In this document: one piece after another, positions 1-7,500 of the stretch | Position numbering within the stretch: position 1 is the stretch's first letter | Layout of the letters: every line of letters begins with the position of its first letter | Assembly (NCBI GenBank): GCA_029858925.1 | Contig: JAOUEB010000004.1 | Span: 1-16,361, forward strand | DNA from: Nitrospira sp. | GTDB taxonomy: Bacteria > Nitrospirota > Nitrospiria > Nitrospirales > Nitrospiraceae | DNA length: 16,361 nt | Reading direction: 5' to 3' | Notes under the pieces: model-generated | Seen by the model: the letters and a program-made list of their open reading frames with translations, nothing else | Database searches by the model: none | Told to the model about the DNA's origin: nothing | Made by a program: the position numbers and the translations under genes

Positions 1-144
1 TGCCATCAGCCACGTTGAGTATGAGACCGACAAGCGGCATTACGCCCACGTGGACTGTCCCGGGCACGCCGACTATGTCAAGAACATGATCACCGGCGCC
101 GCTCAGATGGATGGGGCGATCTTGGTCGTCAGCGCCGCTGATGG
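1..144 (+). repeat. tuf direct repeat, left copy (partner 16218-16361)
   Basis: These 144 bases match 16218-16361 with only two differences: T22 against C16239 and C28 against T16245. Both fall in third codon positions and are synonymous (Tyr, Thr). The repeat is part of the duplicated tuf gene and continues beyond the window on both sides. Such close identity is what gene conversion between tuf copies would produce. Confidence 0.95.
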
Positions 145-1003
145 GCCCATGCCGCAGACCCGGGAACATATTCTGTTGGCGCGGCAGGTGGGCGTGCCCT
201 ATATCGTGGTGTTTTTGAACAAGGCCGACAAGGTCGATGACAAAGAGCTGTTGGAGTTGGTTGAGCTCGAAGTGCGGGAGCTCTTGACCAAGTATGGATT
301 CCCCGGGGACAAGACCCCGATCGTGCATGGCAGCGCGTTGAAGGCCATGGAAGGCGATCAGGGGCCGCTGGGCGTGCCCAGCATCATGGCGCTGCTCGAT
401 GCCGTCGATAGTTATATTCCGACGCCGCAGCGGCCGATCGACAAGCCCTTCCTGATGCCGATCGAAGACGTCTTCACTATCAGTGGGCGCGGCACCGTGG
501 TGACGGGGCGCTGCGAACGGGGCATCGTGAAAGTCGGCGATGAAATCGAGATCGTGGGCTTGCGGCCCACCCAGACCACCATCGTGACCGGCGTGGAGAT
601 GTTCCGTAAAGTGCTGGATGAAGGGCAGGCGGGCGACAACATCGGCGTGCTCTTGCGGGGGACGAAGAAAGAAGACGTGGAGCGGGGCATGGTGCTTTCG
701 AAGCCCAAGACCGTCACGCCGCATACGAAGTTCAAAGCGGAAATCTATGTGTTGGCGAAGGAAGAAGGGGGGCGGCACACGCCGTTCTTCAATGGGTATC
801 GGCCGCAGTTCTACTTCCGGACCACGGATGTGACGGGGATCGTGTCGCTCAATCCGGGGGTGGAGATGGTGATGCCGGGGGACAACGTGAGTGTGACGGG
901 CGAATTGATCAGCCCGATTGCGATGGATCAGGGCCTGCGCTTCGCGGTGCGCGAGGGCGGCAAGACCGTCGGTTCCGGCGTCGTGACGGAAATCTTGGCG
1001 TAA
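2..1003 (+). CDS. tuf: Elongation factor Tu, copy 1 (5' end outside window)
   Basis: EF-Tu is the GTPase that carries aminoacyl-tRNA to the ribosomal A site. The visible part is 333 residues; by alignment with the second copy at 16015 it begins at residue 69, so the full protein would be about 401 residues against 394 in E. coli. Visible GTPase motifs are DCPGH (residues 86-90, with the catalytic His), NKAD (141-144, usually NKCD) and GSAL (178-181). Domains 2 and 3 follow and end in the normal VVTEILA-type tail with a TAA stop. The first in-frame codon is at base 2; the GTG codon at 50 is an internal Val of HVDCPGH and not a start. The P-loop and switch I lie outside the window. It is followed by rpmG after 70 nt, the usual tuf-rpmG-trnW-secE order. 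Confidence 0.97.
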   Translation, partial: AISHVEYETDKRHYAHVDCPGHADYVKNMITGAAQMDGAILVVSAADGPMPQTREHILLARQVGVPYIVVFLNKADKVDDKELLELVELEVRELLTKYGFPGDKTPIVHGSALKAMEGDQGPLGVPSIMALLDAVDSYIPTPQRPIDKPFLMPIEDVFTISGRGTVVTGRCERGIVKVGDEIEIVGLRPTQTTIVTGVEMFRKVLDEGQAGDNIGVLLRGTKKEDVERGMVLSKPKTVTPHTKFKAEIYVLAKEEGGRHTPFFNGYRPQFYFRTTDVTGIVSLNPGVEMVMPGDNVSVTGELISPIAMDQGLRFAVREGGKTVGSGVVTEILA

Positions 1004-1073
1004 ACGGACGCAACGCGTCAGCCGGGACAGACGGGCAGACGAATTGGGCGATTGACGAATAACGAGGATTACG

Positions 1074-1223
1074 ATGCGCGAAATTATCGATTTGGCCTGT
1101 CCGGCCTGTAAGCAGCGAAATTATTCGACGAATAAAAACAAGAAGAATGACCCGGATCGGTTGGAACGAAACAAGTTCTGCAAGTTCTGCCGGAAGCACA
1201 CGCCTCATAAAGAGGTGAAATAA
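1074..1223 (+). CDS. rpmG: 50S ribosomal protein L33, zinc-ribbon form
   Basis: This encodes a 49-residue, very basic protein, the usual L33 length. L33 sits in the 50S subunit near the E site. Two CxxC pairs are visible (C9/C12 in ACPAC, C36/C39 in FCKFC), so this is the zinc-binding C+ form and not the Cys-less form. The family core is visible as the [10 protein letters not shown] segment followed by [18 protein letters not shown]. The ATG start is supported by a GAGG at 1064-1067, six nt upstream. It lies between tuf and tRNA-Trp, the common bacterial context for this gene. The TAA stop is also the start of a 7-nt repeat array that fills the following spacer. Confidence 0.95.
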   Translation: MREIIDLACPACKQRNYSTNKNKKNDPDRLERNKFCKFCRKHTPHKEVK

Positions 1224-1284
1224 GGGGTGAGCGGTAAGGGGTGAGTGGTTCACCGATCGGCTGACGTTCACGCCTTACGTTTCA
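1216..1284 (+). repeat. Inverted heptad-repeat element between rpmG and tRNA-Trp
   Basis: Four consecutive 7-mers of form TRAGNGG run from 1221 to 1248 (TAAGGGG, TGAGCGG, TAAGGGG, TGAGTGG); equally, a 14-mer is repeated twice with one mismatch at 1222-1249. The first heptad contains the rpmG stop codon. On the right, ACGTTCA, CGCCTTA and CGTTTCA (1264-1284) are related heptads in the opposite sense. Segments 1216-1233 and 1265-1284 pair imperfectly (TGAAA/TTTCA, TAAGG/CCTTA, GTGA/TCAC, CG/CG). A small stem GGTGA/TCACC is at 1240-1254. No T-run follows, so it is not a clear terminator. Function is unknown; it resembles the elements before rplJ and rpoB in design. Confidence 0.7.
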
Positions 1285-1293
1285 TGTCCAAGT

Positions 1294-1368
1294 AGGGGCA
1301 TGGTGTCAATGGCAGCACATCGGTCTCCAAAACCGAGAGTCTAGGTTCAAATCCTAGTGCCCCTGCCA
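1294..1368 (+). tRNA. trnW: tRNA-Trp (anticodon CCA)
   Basis: A complete cloverleaf is visible. The acceptor stem is AGGGGCA (1294-1300) with TGCCCCT (1358-1364), followed by discriminator G and an encoded CCA end (1366-1368). The D stem is GTGT/GCAC (1303-1306, 1315-1318; last pair G-U). The anticodon stem is TCGGT/ACCGA around the loop CTCCAAA, with anticodon CCA at 1327-1329. The T stem is CTAGG/CCTAG with loop TTCAAAT. The AGGGGC start and G73 discriminator are typical of bacterial tRNA-Trp. It sits between rpmG and secE and may be processed from the operon transcript, since no good promoter was found directly upstream. Confidence 0.97.
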
Positions 1369-1425
1369 CACCAAGTGTGCTCGTGCCGCGGAGCGGAGCG
1401 ACACAGATAGAAAGCGGAGCTACTG

Positions 1426-1620
1426 ATGTTCAAGCGAATGGTTGATTCGATCCGGCTGTTCTTGACGGATGTGCGCGCTGAGTTGAAGAAGGTTTCTTTT
1501 CCGACCCGCGCGGAAACCATTGGTTCCACAACGGTTGTGATCATCTTTTGCGTGCTAATGTCGCTCTACCTGTCGGCCATGGATTCGGTTCTTTCGTGGC
1601 TGGTCGCAAAACTGCTTTGA
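1426..1620 (+). CDS. secE: Preprotein translocase subunit SecE (short form)
   Basis: SecE is an essential clamp of the SecYEG protein-conducting channel in the inner membrane. This 64-residue protein is the short form found in most bacteria, with one membrane segment (E. coli has three). A cytoplasmic amphipathic helix with the family pattern AELKKVSFPTRAET (residues 18-31) precedes a single hydrophobic segment at about residues 33-58. The ATG start has GGAG at 1416-1419, six nt upstream. It follows tRNA-Trp by 57 nt and precedes nusG, the classical secE-nusG pair. Confidence 0.95.
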   Translation: MFKRMVDSIRLFLTDVRAELKKVSFPTRAETIGSTTVVIIFCVLMSLYLSAMDSVLSWLVAKLL

Positions 1621-1686
1621 GAGATGCGCAGAGATGGTCAAGGAATTGTCGGACGTGGCTGAGGTCTATAGACCGAAGGGTGGGGC

Positions 1687-2223
1687 ATGACGAAGAACTG
1701 GTACGTCATTCATACGTATGCGGGGTTTGAGGGGCGCGTTAAGACCAGCTTGGTGGAGCGAGCCAATCAGATGGGGTTGGTGGAGAAGCTCGGGCAGGTG
1801 CTCGTGCCCACAGAGGATGTGATTGAAATCAAGGACGGCAAACGCCGGACTTCTCGGCGCAAGTTCTTCCCCGGCTATGTATTGGTAGAGCTGGAATCGC
1901 CGGTGGGCGATGAGACTCTGCAGATGATCAAGGAGACTCCGAAGGTCACCGGGTTTGTGGGGGGCGGGACGGTGCCGATGCCGTTGACCGATGAAGAAGT
2001 CGAGTCATTACTCAAGCAAGTCGATGCGGGGCAAGCCGAGCCTCGCGAGCAGGTGAAGTTCATCAAGGGCGACAATGTTCGAATCATCGACGGTCCGTTC
2101 TTGGGGTTCAATGGTTTGGTGGATGAGGTTGATCAAGACCACAGTCGGTTGAAGCTCATGGTGAGTATTTTTGGTCGATCGACGCCGGTGGAATTGGGGT
2201 TTTTACAGGTTGAGCGGATTTGA
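1687..2223 (+). CDS. nusG: Transcription termination/antitermination protein NusG
   Basis: NusG binds the RNA polymerase clamp across the DNA cleft, reduces pausing and links polymerase to Rho or to ribosomal S10. The protein has 178 residues (E. coli 181). The NGN domain covers about residues 3-115, beginning NWYVIHTYAGFE and containing RRKFFPGYVLVE; the KOW domain starts near residue 123 with FIKGDNVRIIDGPFLGFNG. Nothing is missing and no inserted domain is seen. The start has only a G-rich, imperfect ribosome binding site (GGGTGGGG just upstream). It is 66 nt after secE and is followed by the L11-L1 genes. Confidence 0.97.
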   Translation: MTKNWYVIHTYAGFEGRVKTSLVERANQMGLVEKLGQVLVPTEDVIEIKDGKRRTSRRKFFPGYVLVELESPVGDETLQMIKETPKVTGFVGGGTVPMPLTDEEVESLLKQVDAGQAEPREQVKFIKGDNVRIIDGPFLGFNGLVDEVDQDHSRLKLMVSIFGRSTPVELGFLQVERI

Positions 2224-2250
2224 GCGGCTGTCAGCCGCCGGTTTACGGCG
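2224..2250 (+). promoter_or_regulatory. Two mutually exclusive small hairpins in the rplK leader
   Basis: Immediately after the nusG stop, GCGGCT-GTC-AGCCGC (2224-2238) is a perfect 6-bp stem. It overlaps a second stem, CGCCG-GTTTA-CGGCG (2236-2250), so both cannot form fully at once. No T-run follows. In E. coli the L11 operon leader carries an L1 feedback site; a similar role here is possible but the L1-binding consensus was not recognised. Confidence 0.45.
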
Positions 2251-2282
2251 AGTGCTGATCGACAGCTGCGAAGGAGAAACGC

Positions 2283-2708
2283 ATGGCGAAGGAAGTGTCC
2301 GCGCAAATCAAATTGCAGATTCCGGCAGGGAAGGCCAATCCGGCGCCCCCCGTCGGCCCCTCGCTTGGCCAGCACGGGGTCAATATTATGGAGTTCTGCA
2401 AGCAGTTCAATGCCAAGACGCAGAAGGAAGGCGACAGCATCATTCCGGTTGTTATCACGGTGTACAAGGATCGGACCTTCACCTTCATCATGAAGACGCC
2501 GCCGGCCTCAGACCTCTTGAAGAAGGCAGCCGGGATTATCAAAGGATCCGGCGTGCCTCAGAAAGACAAGGTCGGGAAGATCACGAGAGCGCAGTTGAAC
2601 GAGATCGCGCAGAAAAAGATGGCCGATCTGAATGCGGCCGATGTGGCAGGGGCCGTCAAGATTATCGAAGGCACCGCCCGCAGCATGGGCGTCGTTATCC
2701 AAGGGTAG
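2283..2708 (+). CDS. rplK: 50S ribosomal protein L11
   Basis: L11 binds the GTPase-associated region of 23S rRNA at the base of the stalk and helps factor-dependent GTP hydrolysis and the stringent response. The protein has 141 residues, the same class length as E. coli (142). The N-terminal domain carries the Pro-rich [11 protein letters not shown] motif (from residue 22), which contacts thiostrepton in family members. The C-terminal RNA-binding domain ends with [18 protein letters not shown] at 2271-2276 lies six nt before the ATG. It is separated from rplA by only 25 nt, consistent with the L1-controlled L11-L1 unit known from E. coli. Confidence 0.98.
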   Translation: MAKEVSAQIKLQIPAGKANPAPPVGPSLGQHGVNIMEFCKQFNAKTQKEGDSIIPVVITVYKDRTFTFIMKTPPASDLLKKAAGIIKGSGVPQKDKVGKITRAQLNEIAQKKMADLNAADVAGAVKIIEGTARSMGVVIQG

Positions 2709-2733
2709 AGTCGAGAGAGAAGGAGTTGTTGCC

Positions 2734-3426
2734 ATGGGAAAGAAGATGAAGGCCGCAATAGAGAAAGTTGAGCCGCGGGCCTACGGGTTGCGGGAAGCGG
2801 TCGAGGCCGTGAAGACGTTGGCCTATGCGAAGTTCGACGAATCGATTGATCTGGCGCTCCGACTGGGGGTTGACCCTAAACGGTCGGATCAAATGGTCCG
2901 CGGGACCACGTCGCTTCCGCACGGCACCGGGAAAAAGGTGCGGGTCTTGGTATTTGCCAAGGGCGACAAGGAACAGGAAGCGAGACAGGCTGGGGCCGAC
3001 TATGTGGGGGCGGACGATTTGATGGAAAAGATCAAGGGGGGATGGATGGATTTCGATTGCGCCATTGCAACTCCTGATCTGATGGCATCGGTCGGCAAGC
3101 TCGGGAAGCAGTTAGGCCCGCGCGGCCTTATGCCGAATCCAAAGACCGGCACGGTCACATTTGAGGTGGGCAAGGCCGTTGCCGATATTCGCAAGGGACG
3201 GGTCGAATATAAGGTCGAAAAGGCCGGCATTGTACAGGTACCGGTCGGGAAAGTGTCGTTCGATGCCGCCAAATTGTATGACAACGCGTCGGCTGTCATT
3301 GAATCGGTCATCAAGGCCAAGCCAGCTTCGTGCAAGGGGCGGTATCTCAAGAGCGTCGTAATTTCCAGTACGATGGGGCCCGGCGTGAGGCTGGATGCGG
3401 TTGCGCTGATGAAGCAGTGGTCGTAA
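2734..3426 (+). CDS. rplA: 50S ribosomal protein L1
   Basis: L1 forms the mobile L1 stalk at the E site and in many bacteria represses its own operon by binding mRNA. The protein has 230 residues (E. coli 234). The family signature [15 protein letters not shown] is at residues 127-141, after the IATPDLM segment at about 110-116. The ATG at 2734 is chosen because AAGGAG lies eight nt upstream and the N-terminus [12 protein letters not shown] matches the family; the frame is open further upstream to 2632, but that part overlaps rplK and is not L1-like. It is followed by a 98-nt spacer with an inverted heptad-repeat element before rplJ. Confidence 0.97.
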   Translation: MGKKMKAAIEKVEPRAYGLREAVEAVKTLAYAKFDESIDLALRLGVDPKRSDQMVRGTTSLPHGTGKKVRVLVFAKGDKEQEARQAGADYVGADDLMEKIKGGWMDFDCAIATPDLMASVGKLGKQLGPRGLMPNPKTGTVTFEVGKAVADIRKGRVEYKVEKAGIVQVPVGKVSFDAAKLYDNASAVIESVIKAKPASCKGRYLKSVVISSTMGPGVRLDAVALMKQWS

Positions 3427-3441
3427 AGAGGGATGGTCGCT

Positions 3442-3502
3442 AGTCATTCGTCATTGATGGAGAATCTTTCCGTCAGTGACCAATGACCGTTGACGAGTGA
3501 CT
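3442..3502 (+). repeat. Inverted heptad-repeat hairpin between rplA and rplJ
   Basis: The left arm has GTCATTC and GTCATTG (3443-3456). The right arm has four units of form NNNTGAC (CAGTGAC, CAATGAC, CGTTGAC, GAGTGAC, 3474-3501). AGTCATTCGTCA (3442-3453) pairs with TGACGAGTGACT (3491-3502) over 12 positions including one G-U. An inner stem pairs TGATGGA (3455-3461) with TCCGTCA (3469-3475). An alternative pairing is GTCATTG (3450-3456) with CAATGAC (3481-3487). No T-run follows directly. It sits where E. coli has the L10 autoregulatory leader, but the same 11-mer GTCATTCGTCA recurs at 4467-4477, which favours a dispersed repeat. Confidence 0.75.
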
Positions 3503-3524
3503 CTTTGTTTGGAAGGGGAAGGCA

Positions 3525-4457
3525 ATGAAGAAGGAAGAGAAAGCCACGGCGGTCGCGGAATTGGCCGAAAGGTTCGGCCGCGCGCGGCTGGCCATTCTGA
3601 CGGAATGTGTCGGTCTCCCGGTCAATCATGTGACGGAGTTGCGCAAGCAGCTCCGTGGCGCCAAGGCCGAATACCGGGTCGTCAAGAACACGATTGCGGC
3701 CCGCGCGGTTGAGGGGACCACCTTGGCCGGTCTCGCGGAGCATCTCAAGGGGCCTACGGGCATCGTCATCGGGTATGACGATCCGGTCCTGCCGACGAAG
3801 GTTTTGCGTGATTTCATCGGCGCAGAAAAGCGCGCAGAAAAGATCCGGATGATGGTCGGTGTGCTGGAAGGGAAAGTCGTCAAGCCAGCCGACCTGGCAG
3901 CTGTCGCCAACCTGCCGAAAAAGGAAGTGCTGATTGCCATGCTGCTTTCGGCCATGCAGGGGCCGATCCGTGGCGTGGTGTATACGCTCAACGCGGTCTT
4001 GTTAAAATTCGTGAGAGTCATTGCAGCCATTCAGGATAAAAAGAAAGGGGAGGGGGACATGTCAGCAACCACAACGAAACTATCGCAGGAAGAATTGATC
4101 AAGGCTATCGAAGGCATGAGCGTGCTCGATTTGGCCGAACTGGTGAAGGGGTTGGAAACCCGCTTTGGGGTCACGGCTGCAGCGCCGGTTGCGGTTATGG
4201 CGGGTCCGGCTGCAGGCGGTGGCGCCGCGGTTGCCGAGGAAAAGACGGAGTTCGACGTCATTCTCGCGTCCGCGCCGGCCGACAAGAAGATTCAAGTCAT
4301 CAAGGTCGTGCGTGAATTGACCAGCCTTGGGCTAAAGGAAGCGAAAGACTTGGTGGAAGGCGCGCCAAAGCCGGTGAAGACCGGCGTGGCAAAGGAAGAA
4401 GCCGATACCATGAAGAAGAAGCTCGAAGAAAGCGGCGCAAAGGTCGAAATCAAGTAA
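3525..4457 (+). CDS. rplJ-rplL: Ribosomal stalk L10-L12 continuous reading frame (L10 part 3525-4058)
   Basis: One frame of 310 residues with no stop encodes L10 (residues 1-178) followed directly by L12 (179-310). L10 anchors the L12 dimers to 23S rRNA next to L11. L10 features: start [10 protein letters not shown], the [11 protein letters not shown] segment from residue 51 (rRNA-binding side), and a C-terminal helix at about 150-175 ([16 protein letters not shown]) that in the family holds the L12 dimers. It ends [12 protein letters not shown], then runs into the L12 Met. L10 normally ends near 165-180 residues with a stop, so the missing stop is anomalous. The nearest out-of-frame stops are TAA 4037-4039 (-1) and TGA 4096-4098 (+1). 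ATG 3525 has a purine-rich AAGGGGAAGG upstream. Either a real fusion or a substitution error that removed a stop. Confidence 0.85.
   Translation: MKKEEKATAVAELAERFGRARLAILTECVGLPVNHVTELRKQLRGAKAEYRVVKNTIAARAVEGTTLAGLAEHLKGPTGIVIGYDDPVLPTKVLRDFIGAEKRAEKIRMMVGVLEGKVVKPADLAAVANLPKKEVLIAMLLSAMQGPIRGVVYTLNAVLLKFVRVIAAIQDKKKGEGDMSATTTKLSQEELIKAIEGMSVLDLAELVKGLETRFGVTAAAPVAVMAGPAAGGGAAVAEEKTEFDVILASAPADKKIQVIKVVRELTSLGLKEAKDLVEGAPKPVKTGVAKEEADTMKKKLEESGAKVEIK
4049..4058 (+). promoter_or_regulatory. Internal Shine-Dalgarno for L12 inside the L10-L12 frame
   Basis: The run GGGGAGGGGG at 4047-4056 contains an exact GGAGG (4049-4053) five nt before ATG 4059. This is one of the best ribosome binding sites in the window, although it lies inside an open frame. 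It argues that free L12 is made by independent initiation, which would suit the need for several L12 per L10. Confidence 0.8.
4059..4457 (+). CDS. rplL: 50S ribosomal protein L7/L12 (internal start in frame with L10)
   Basis: L12 forms the flexible multi-copy stalk that recruits and activates EF-Tu, EF-G and other GTPases. From ATG 4059 it encodes 132 residues, close to the family range of 120-130. The N-terminal dimerisation helices ([20 protein letters not shown]) are followed by an Ala/Gly/Pro-rich hinge at about residues 43-60. The C-terminal factor-binding domain begins at EKTEFDVIL and contains [18 protein letters not shown]; it ends in KVEIK with a TAA stop. The start is supported by family alignment and the GGAGG five nt upstream. 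It shares its frame with the upstream L10 with no stop between. A 121-nt spacer with a strong hairpin separates it from rpoB. Confidence 0.93.
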   Translation: MSATTTKLSQEELIKAIEGMSVLDLAELVKGLETRFGVTAAAPVAVMAGPAAGGGAAVAEEKTEFDVILASAPADKKIQVIKVVRELTSLGLKEAKDLVEGAPKPVKTGVAKEEADTMKKKLEESGAKVEIK

Positions 4458-4466
4458 ACTGCAAAC

Positions 4467-4543
4467 GTCATTCGTCAGTCGTCAGTGGTCAATTGGATGA
4501 GGCCGCGTGTCCGCGGTCTCATCCGTGACTTCCGACCAGTGAC
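4467..4543 (+). repeat. Inverted heptad-repeat element between rplL and rpoB
   Basis: Four 7-mers of form GTCANNN are in tandem at 4467-4494 (GTCATTC, GTCAGTC, GTCAGTG, GTCAATT). They are followed by a strong central hairpin, then by CCGTGAC, TTCCGAC and CAGTGAC (4523-4543) in the opposed orientation. GTCAGTGGTC (4481-4490) pairs with GACCAGTGAC (4534-4543) except for one mismatch. The design matches the element upstream of rplJ, and GTCATTCGTCA is identical in both. Function unknown. Confidence 0.75.
4495..4524 (+). promoter_or_regulatory. Strong intercistronic hairpin before rpoB
   Basis: GGATGAGGCCGCG (4495-4507) pairs with CGCGGTCTCATCC (4512-4524) over 13 positions with one G-U and a 4-nt loop. 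No T-run follows, so it is not a canonical intrinsic terminator. In E. coli the rplL-rpoB spacer holds an attenuator and an RNase III site that lower rpoBC output relative to L12. This hairpin occupies the same place and could act as a processing or pausing stem; that is inference from position. Confidence 0.65.
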
Positions 4544-4578
4544 CTCTGTTCACCGCCAACAAACGTGGAGGAGCGGGC

Positions 4579-7500
4579 ATGTCCGAAACGACTCTGCAAG
4601 AGTTCGTCGAGCGGAAAGATTACTCTCGCATTCGAACCAACATCGATATTCCGGATCTGATCGAGATTCAGAAACGCTCGTATGAGGAGTTTCTGCAGCT
4701 TGAAGCAGAGCCGGAGCGTCGGAAAGATACTGGCCTGCAAGCGGCATTGGCGAGCGTGTTTCCGATTCCAGACTACAACAATACGGCGATGCTCGAGTTC
4801 TCGAGCTATACGCTGGGCACGCCCAAGTATGACGAGCGGGAGTGCCTTGAGCAGGGCATGACCTTCGCGGTGCCGTTGAAGTTGCGGGTTCGCCTGGTGG
4901 TGTTCGACAGGGAAGACAAGGGGCCCAGAAAGAAAGTGCTCGACGTCCGCGAACAAGAGGTCTACGTCGGCGAATTGCCACTGATGACGGAGCGCGGGAC
5001 CTTTATCGTTAACGGAACCGAGCGCGTCGTTGTCAGTCAGCTCCATCGTTCGCCGGGCGCCTCGTTTACGCATGACAAAGGGCGCACTCACGCGAGCGGC
5101 AAGGTGCTCTTTAGCGCCCGCATCATTCCCTATCGGGGCTCCTGGCTCGATTTCGAGTTCGATGCGCGGGACATTCTGTATGTTCGCATCGATCGTCGGC
5201 GGAAAATGCCCACCACCATTTTATTGAAGGCCTTCGGGTTTTCCAGCGACGACTTGCTCAAGATGTACTATCCCGTTGAGGACATCCGGGTGTCGAACGG
5301 CAAGATGTTCCGCAAGTTGGACGCCGACATTCATCATGGACTTCGGTGTTCGGGCGAAGTTTTTGAAAAGGGCAGCAAGGAACCGCTGGTGCGGGAAGGC
5401 GCCAGGTTGACCAAGGGGTTGATCGCCAAGTTGAAGGCCGCCGGAGTGAAAGAAATCCCGATGCTTCCCACGGAACTTGTGGGCCGCGCCGTGCTCACGG
5501 AATTGGTCGATTCGAAGAAGACTAAGTTGGCCGAGAAGAATCAGCGATTGACCGCCGAAATTGTGGAGGCGATCGTCGAGAGCGGGGTCGAGGAATTCAA
5601 AGTCATCTATCTCGATATGGCCACGGCCACGCCGGTGATCCTCGATACCTTGGAAATGGAGAAGATCAGCTCGAAAGAAGAAGCGATGGTGGAGATCTAT
5701 CGCCGGCTCCGTCCGGGGGAAACGCCGTCCGTCGACACCGCGCGGGCGCTGTTCGACAACCTGTTCTTGAATTCCAAGCGATACGATCTGTCTCCCGTCG
5801 GCCGTCTCAAGCTCAATAAGAAGCTGGGATTGGACCTCCCTCTGGAACAGCGCACGCTGACTGCCCAGGACATCGTCGAAGTGATTCGTTACCTCGTAAA
5901 CCTCAAGATTGGCAAGGGGGAAATCGACGACATCGACCATTTGGGCAACCGCCGCGTCCGGTCGGTCGGCGAGCTGTTGGAAAATCAGTTTCGGCTGGGT
6001 TTGGTGCGGATGGAGCGCAGTATCAAGGAGCGCATGAACCTTCTCGATATGGAGACGGTGCTTCCGCACGATCTGATCAACGCCAAGCCGGTTGTCGCAG
6101 CGGTCAAAGAATTCTTCAGCAGCAGCCAGCTGTCTCAATTTATGGACCAGACGAATCCGCTGGCCGAGATTACGCACAAACGGCGCCTGTCGGCGCTTGG
6201 ACCGGGCGGGTTGACGAGAGAGCGCGCGGGATTCGAAGTTCGTGACGTGCATCCGTCACACTATAGCCGCATCTGTCCCATTGAAACGCCGGAAGGTCCG
6301 AATATCGGATTGATCACCTCGCTGGCGACCTATGCGCGGATTAATCAGTTTGGATTCATTGAGGCGCCGTATCGGAAAGTGGTGAAAGGGCGCGTGACGG
6401 ATGAGATGGAATTTCTGTCCGCGATCGAAGGGGACAAATACATCATTGCTCAAGCGAACTCCAAAGTGGATGGGGCGGGACGGCTGGTTTCTGAGACTGT
6501 CTCGTGCCGGCACGGCGGAGATTTCATCATGGCTACGCCGGACAAGATCGAGTATATGGACGTATCTCCGAAGCAGGTCGTCAGCGTCGCGACCGCTCTG
6601 GTGCCGTTCTTGGAGCATGACGATGCCAACCGCGCGTTGATGGGCTCGAATATGCAACGCCAGGCGGTTCCGCTGCTGACTTCCGAGTCGCCGCTGGTCG
6701 GCACCGGAATGGAAGCGGTGGTGGCGCGCGATTCAGGGTATGTCATCCAAGCCCGTCGGGCTGGGGTCGTGGAAAGCGTCGATGCCACGCGCATCGTGGT
6801 TCGGGCTGACTCGAAGGATGGGAAAAAGGGAAAGGATTCCGGGCTGGACGTCTATGACCTCATCAAGTTCCAACGCTCGAATCAAAACACCTGCATCACC
6901 CAGACTCCGGTGGTACAGATCGGCCAACCGGTCAAGAAGGGGCAAGTGCTCGGCGACGGGCCGGCGATCGATCATGGAGAGCTGGCATTGGGGAAGAACA
7001 TCCTCGTGGCCTTTATGCCGTGGGGCGGCTACAACTTCGAAGACGCCATTCTGCTCAGCGAGAAACTGGTCCGTGAAGACGTGTTCACGTCGGTCCACAT
7101 CGAAGAGTTCGAGGTGGAGGCCCGCGACACGAAATTAGGCAAGGAAGATGTGACCCGCGACATTCCCAATGTCGGAGAGGAAGCGCTCAGAAATTTGGAT
7201 GAGAGCGGCATCATCCGCATCGGTGCTGAGGTGAAGCCGGGCGACATTCTGGTCGGCAAAGTCACGCCGAAGGGTGAAACCCAGCTGACACCGGAAGAAA
7301 AGTTGCTGCGCGCTATCTTTGGCGAGAAAGCCGGCGATGTGAAGGACACCTCGCTGACCGTGCCTCCGGGCGTCGAGGGCATCGTGGTGGACGTGAAGAT
7401 TTTCTCGCGCAAAGGTCTCGACAAGGATGAGCGGTCGAAGAGCATCGAAACCGATGATCAAATGAAGCTGCAGCGCGATCACCACGAAGAGCTGCGGATC

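Noticed and set aside
50..52. GTG at 50 as a start codon of the first tuf
   Set aside because: The same frame is open to the window edge and encodes the conserved [19 protein letters not shown] of EF-Tu; the GTG is an internal Val.
1..144. Window ends as a circular contig overlap
   Set aside because: Two base differences between the copies, both synonymous, fit two real tuf genes better than an exact assembly overlap.
1216..1284. CRISPR array or intrinsic terminator
   Set aside because: The units are 7 nt with no spacers, so not CRISPR; no T-run follows the stem, so not a canonical terminator.
1249..1290. Separate promoter for tRNA-Trp
   Set aside because: Candidate boxes (TTCACC or CTGACG with TACGTT) have wrong spacing; the bases are better explained by the heptad-repeat element.
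1646..1672. TTGTCG with TATAGA as a nusG promoter
   Set aside because: The spacer is only 15 nt, the -35 is poor, and transcription would start almost at the nusG ATG.
4037..4043. TAAAAAG as a possible -1 programmed frameshift site at the end of L10
   Set aside because: It is not a slippery heptamer of the X XXY YYZ type (first base T), and the -1 frame downstream would run to 4313-4315 instead of giving a short L10.
6112..6192. Possible rifampicin resistance in RpoB
   Set aside because: Residues equivalent to E. coli D516, H526 and S531 are wild type; the small differences (T525, A529, L537) are not evidence of resistance.
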